Source: Flavivirga amylovorans
GTDB taxonomy: Bacteria > Bacteroidota > Bacteroidia > Flavobacteriales > Flavobacteriaceae
Length of the DNA: 64,000 nt
Reading direction: 5' to 3'
Assembly (NCBI RefSeq): GCF_030540875.1
Contig: NZ_JAUOEM010000007.1
Coordinates: 1-64,000 of the forward strand
The notes under the pieces are model-generated. The model saw nothing but the letters and a program-made list of their open reading frames with translations. It searched no databases and was not told the origin of the DNA. The position numbers and the translations under genes are program-made. Of the stretch, positions 62,390-64,000 are shown one piece after another (the first letter of the stretch is position 1; each line of letters starts with the position of its first letter).

Positions 62390-63521
62390 AATTAATAAAA
62401 GCACATTGCTCCTTTTGCTACTATGTCTGTTTATTGGAATGTCTGTAGTAGCAACAAATATAGGATCTAGTTTGAGGTACATTAAATATACTATTCCAAT
62501 ATTTTTCTCTTTATTTTTACTAATAAATTATAAAAAGATTAAAGTTTATAGAGTTCCTATAAAGAACCTTCAACTTTTTTTGGTGCTTATAATTATCAAC
62601 TTTATTTATTCTCTTTTTACTTTTAACCTTTCTATAAGATTTATAGAAGAATCGGTTTTAATATTAATTCCGATTTTAGCAGTAATAGTATCTACATCTA
62701 TAATAAAAACACCCATACACAATATATTAGATTATTTATTTGTTGTATACGGTATTGTCTTTTTTGTTGGCAATAGTCAGTTTTTTTTCAACCCAAATAT
62801 TGTTAACGAGTTTATTGATGCTTTAAGAACCTCTACTATGCCTACTGAATCGTGGATGGCATTTCCATTTGGTTTATTTTCGTTGCATTATATTTTGCAG
62901 AGAAGAAAATTAAGAGCATTTATTGCTCTTTTATTCTTTGTACTCGCCTTTAAAAGAATTTCGATTCTTGCGGCTTGTTTAGCGCTTCTAATTTTTTGGT
63001 TTTTTTATAAATATCGAAAGAAAACATTTAATCCAAATAGAGCATTTGTTTGGTTTATTGTTTTAAATAGTGCTTTGTTAATTATTATATATAATTTTAT
63101 TCAAGGTAACTTTGACGCAGCTATAAAAGATATAACGGGTTTAAGCCCAAATCATTTTACACAAGGAAGATTAAGAATTTATACAGATAGTGTTAATCAT
63201 TTTGATGATAATTTACTTTTCGGCAATTCACTAGGTTCAACAAATCTGTTTTTAAAAGAAAACTTTCCAAATATTCATTTCCTTCATTCAGATATTTTGA
63301 AAATAATTTTGGAATTAGGAATTGTATCTTATTTAATATGGCTAATTACTTTCTTTAAAATAAATTTGGTAAGTGCTAAGGCTGTTCCAATATTAATCTT
63401 TATGAATATTCTCTTTTTGTCAGATAATGTTTTTATATATTTCGACACATTATTTATTTTTTATTTAATGATTGTATTATATCATAATAATAATTTAGAT
63501 GAAAGGAGAGAAAGTATTTAA
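62379..63521 (+). CDS. wzy: Wzy-like O-antigen polymerase
   Basis: 380 aa with about ten membrane helices and one larger periplasmic loop (about 245-300, with SPNHFTQGRLRIYTDSVNHFDDN and GSTNLFLKENFPNIHFLHSD). This topology is typical of Wzy polymerases and WaaL ligases, which are hard to tell apart by sequence; the position after wzx favours polymerase. No soluble domain. Confidence 0.75.
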   Translation: MSLKINKSTLLLLLLCLFIGMSVVATNIGSSLRYIKYTIPIFFSLFLLINYKKIKVYRVPIKNLQLFLVLIIINFIYSLFTFNLSIRFIEESVLILIPILAVIVSTSIIKTPIHNILDYLFVVYGIVFFVGNSQFFFNPNIVNEFIDALRTSTMPTESWMAFPFGLFSLHYILQRRKLRAFIALLFFVLAFKRISILAACLALLIFWFFYKYRKKTFNPNRAFVWFIVLNSALLIIIYNFIQGNFDAAIKDITGLSPNHFTQGRLRIYTDSVNHFDDNLLFGNSLGSTNLFLKENFPNIHFLHSDILKIILELGIVSYLIWLITFFKINLVSAKAVPILIFMNILFLSDNVFIYFDTLFIFYLMIVLYHNNNLDERRESI

Positions 63522-64000
63522 TGCTATTGTTGAAGCTTTTTTTATTGGCATGGCAATTACAATTCCATTTTGGATGCTATTCAATAACATTGTTGTTATT
63601 TTAGGATTATCAACTAGTATAATTTACTTTTTTAAGTTCAAAAAAGATAAGAGAATCTGGCAGTCTATTTATACAGCGTACATATTTCTTTATGCTTTAA
63701 TGATAATTGCACTTTTATATACTGCTAATTTGAAAATAGGATTTCAAAAACTTGAGCAACGTTTACTTTTTATAGTTTTACCTTTGATTTGTTTTTCTTT
63801 TACTAAATACATAAACAGTAGTTTGATTAAAAAAATATTGAAATGGTTTGTCTATTCTATACTGGTCGCAGTTTTTATTATTTTAATAGTAGCCACAAAG
63901 AAAACATTGTATTTTGGATCGTTAAACCCTTTTAATGAAATAAATGGGAATTTCTTCTCATATATAGAATTTACCAATGTACTTGATGAAATACATCCCA
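63499..64000 (+). CDS. second O-antigen polymerase/ligase-like membrane protein (partial)
   Basis: An ORF opens with ATG at 63499, 23 bases inside the wzy gene, and stays open to the right edge (167 codons). It begins KGEKVFNAIVEAFFIGMAI and encodes several hydrophobic segments separated by short basic loops, e.g. AYIFLYALMIIALLYTANL. Resembles O-antigen ligase or polymerase proteins. The remainder lies outside the window. Confidence 0.75.
   Translation, partial: MKGEKVFNAIVEAFFIGMAITIPFWMLFNNIVVILGLSTSIIYFFKFKKDKRIWQSIYTAYIFLYALMIIALLYTANLKIGFQKLEQRLLFIVLPLICFSFTKYINSSLIKKILKWFVYSILVAVFIILIVATKKTLYFGSLNPFNEINGNFFSYIEFTNVLDEIHP

Overview
The window is from a low-GC marine-type member of the Flavobacteriaceae (Bacteroidota). 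Evidence: strongly AT-rich DNA, Bacteroidota -7 promoter boxes (TAnnTTTG), proteins with type IX secretion (T9SS) C-terminal sorting domains, many Bacteroidota-specific families (DUF4837, DUF2652, head-GIN, GH3-like acyl-amido synthetases), Cys lipoproteins with short lipoboxes, and a beta-glucan utilisation locus. The genus cannot be fixed from the sequence alone.

Layout. 1-6.4 kb is mixed housekeeping: a small secreted protein, a BioF2/FemAB-like acyltransferase, a DUF1761 membrane protein, glnS with a C-terminal extension, a zinc-ribbon protein plus folB, tRNA-Cys followed by a decayed copy of its own 3' half, and a LysE exporter. 6.5-31 kb is the main accessory region, all on the minus strand. 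In transcription order it holds a T9SS-secreted beta-helix enzyme (31.1 kb), a SusR-like membrane regulator (27.4 kb), a putative glycosidase fused to an outer-membrane beta-barrel (24.3 kb), two multi-domain surface lipoproteins, a GH16 laminarinase, a GH149-type beta-1,3-glucan phosphorylase, a lipoprotein GH17, a GH30, a GPH-type sugar symporter and a GH17 without a signal peptide. Together these suggest capture and cutting of laminarin-like beta-1,3/1,6-glucan at the surface, import, and phosphorolysis or hydrolysis inside the cell. No SusC/SusD pair is present; the glycosidase-barrel fusion is the only obvious outer-membrane pore candidate.

31.5-41.7 kb, still on the minus strand, carries a leucine-rich-repeat protein, a head-GIN protein, YbjQ, RNase R with an in-frame palindromic repeat, two tandem FG-GAP-like T9SS cargo proteins and holB. 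42-50 kb, mostly on the plus strand, carries a cyclase-like DUF2652 protein, a MITE-like element, pgk, an MltD-like transglycosylase, a DUF4837 lipoprotein, tatA, an M23 peptidase and a GH3-like synthetase.

50-64 kb, plus strand, is a surface-polysaccharide (O-antigen/capsule) cluster that runs off the right edge. It encodes Wzz, the complete dTDP-L-rhamnose set rmlBACD, a DRE-TIM aldolase fusion, a wrecked HpcH/HpaI aldolase, a CMP-sugar synthetase, a HAD phosphatase, Wzx, a sialyltransferase-like glycosyltransferase, Wzy and a second partial polymerase/ligase. The middle genes look like a route to an unusual CMP-activated ulosonic acid built by an aldolase rather than by a NeuB-type synthase.
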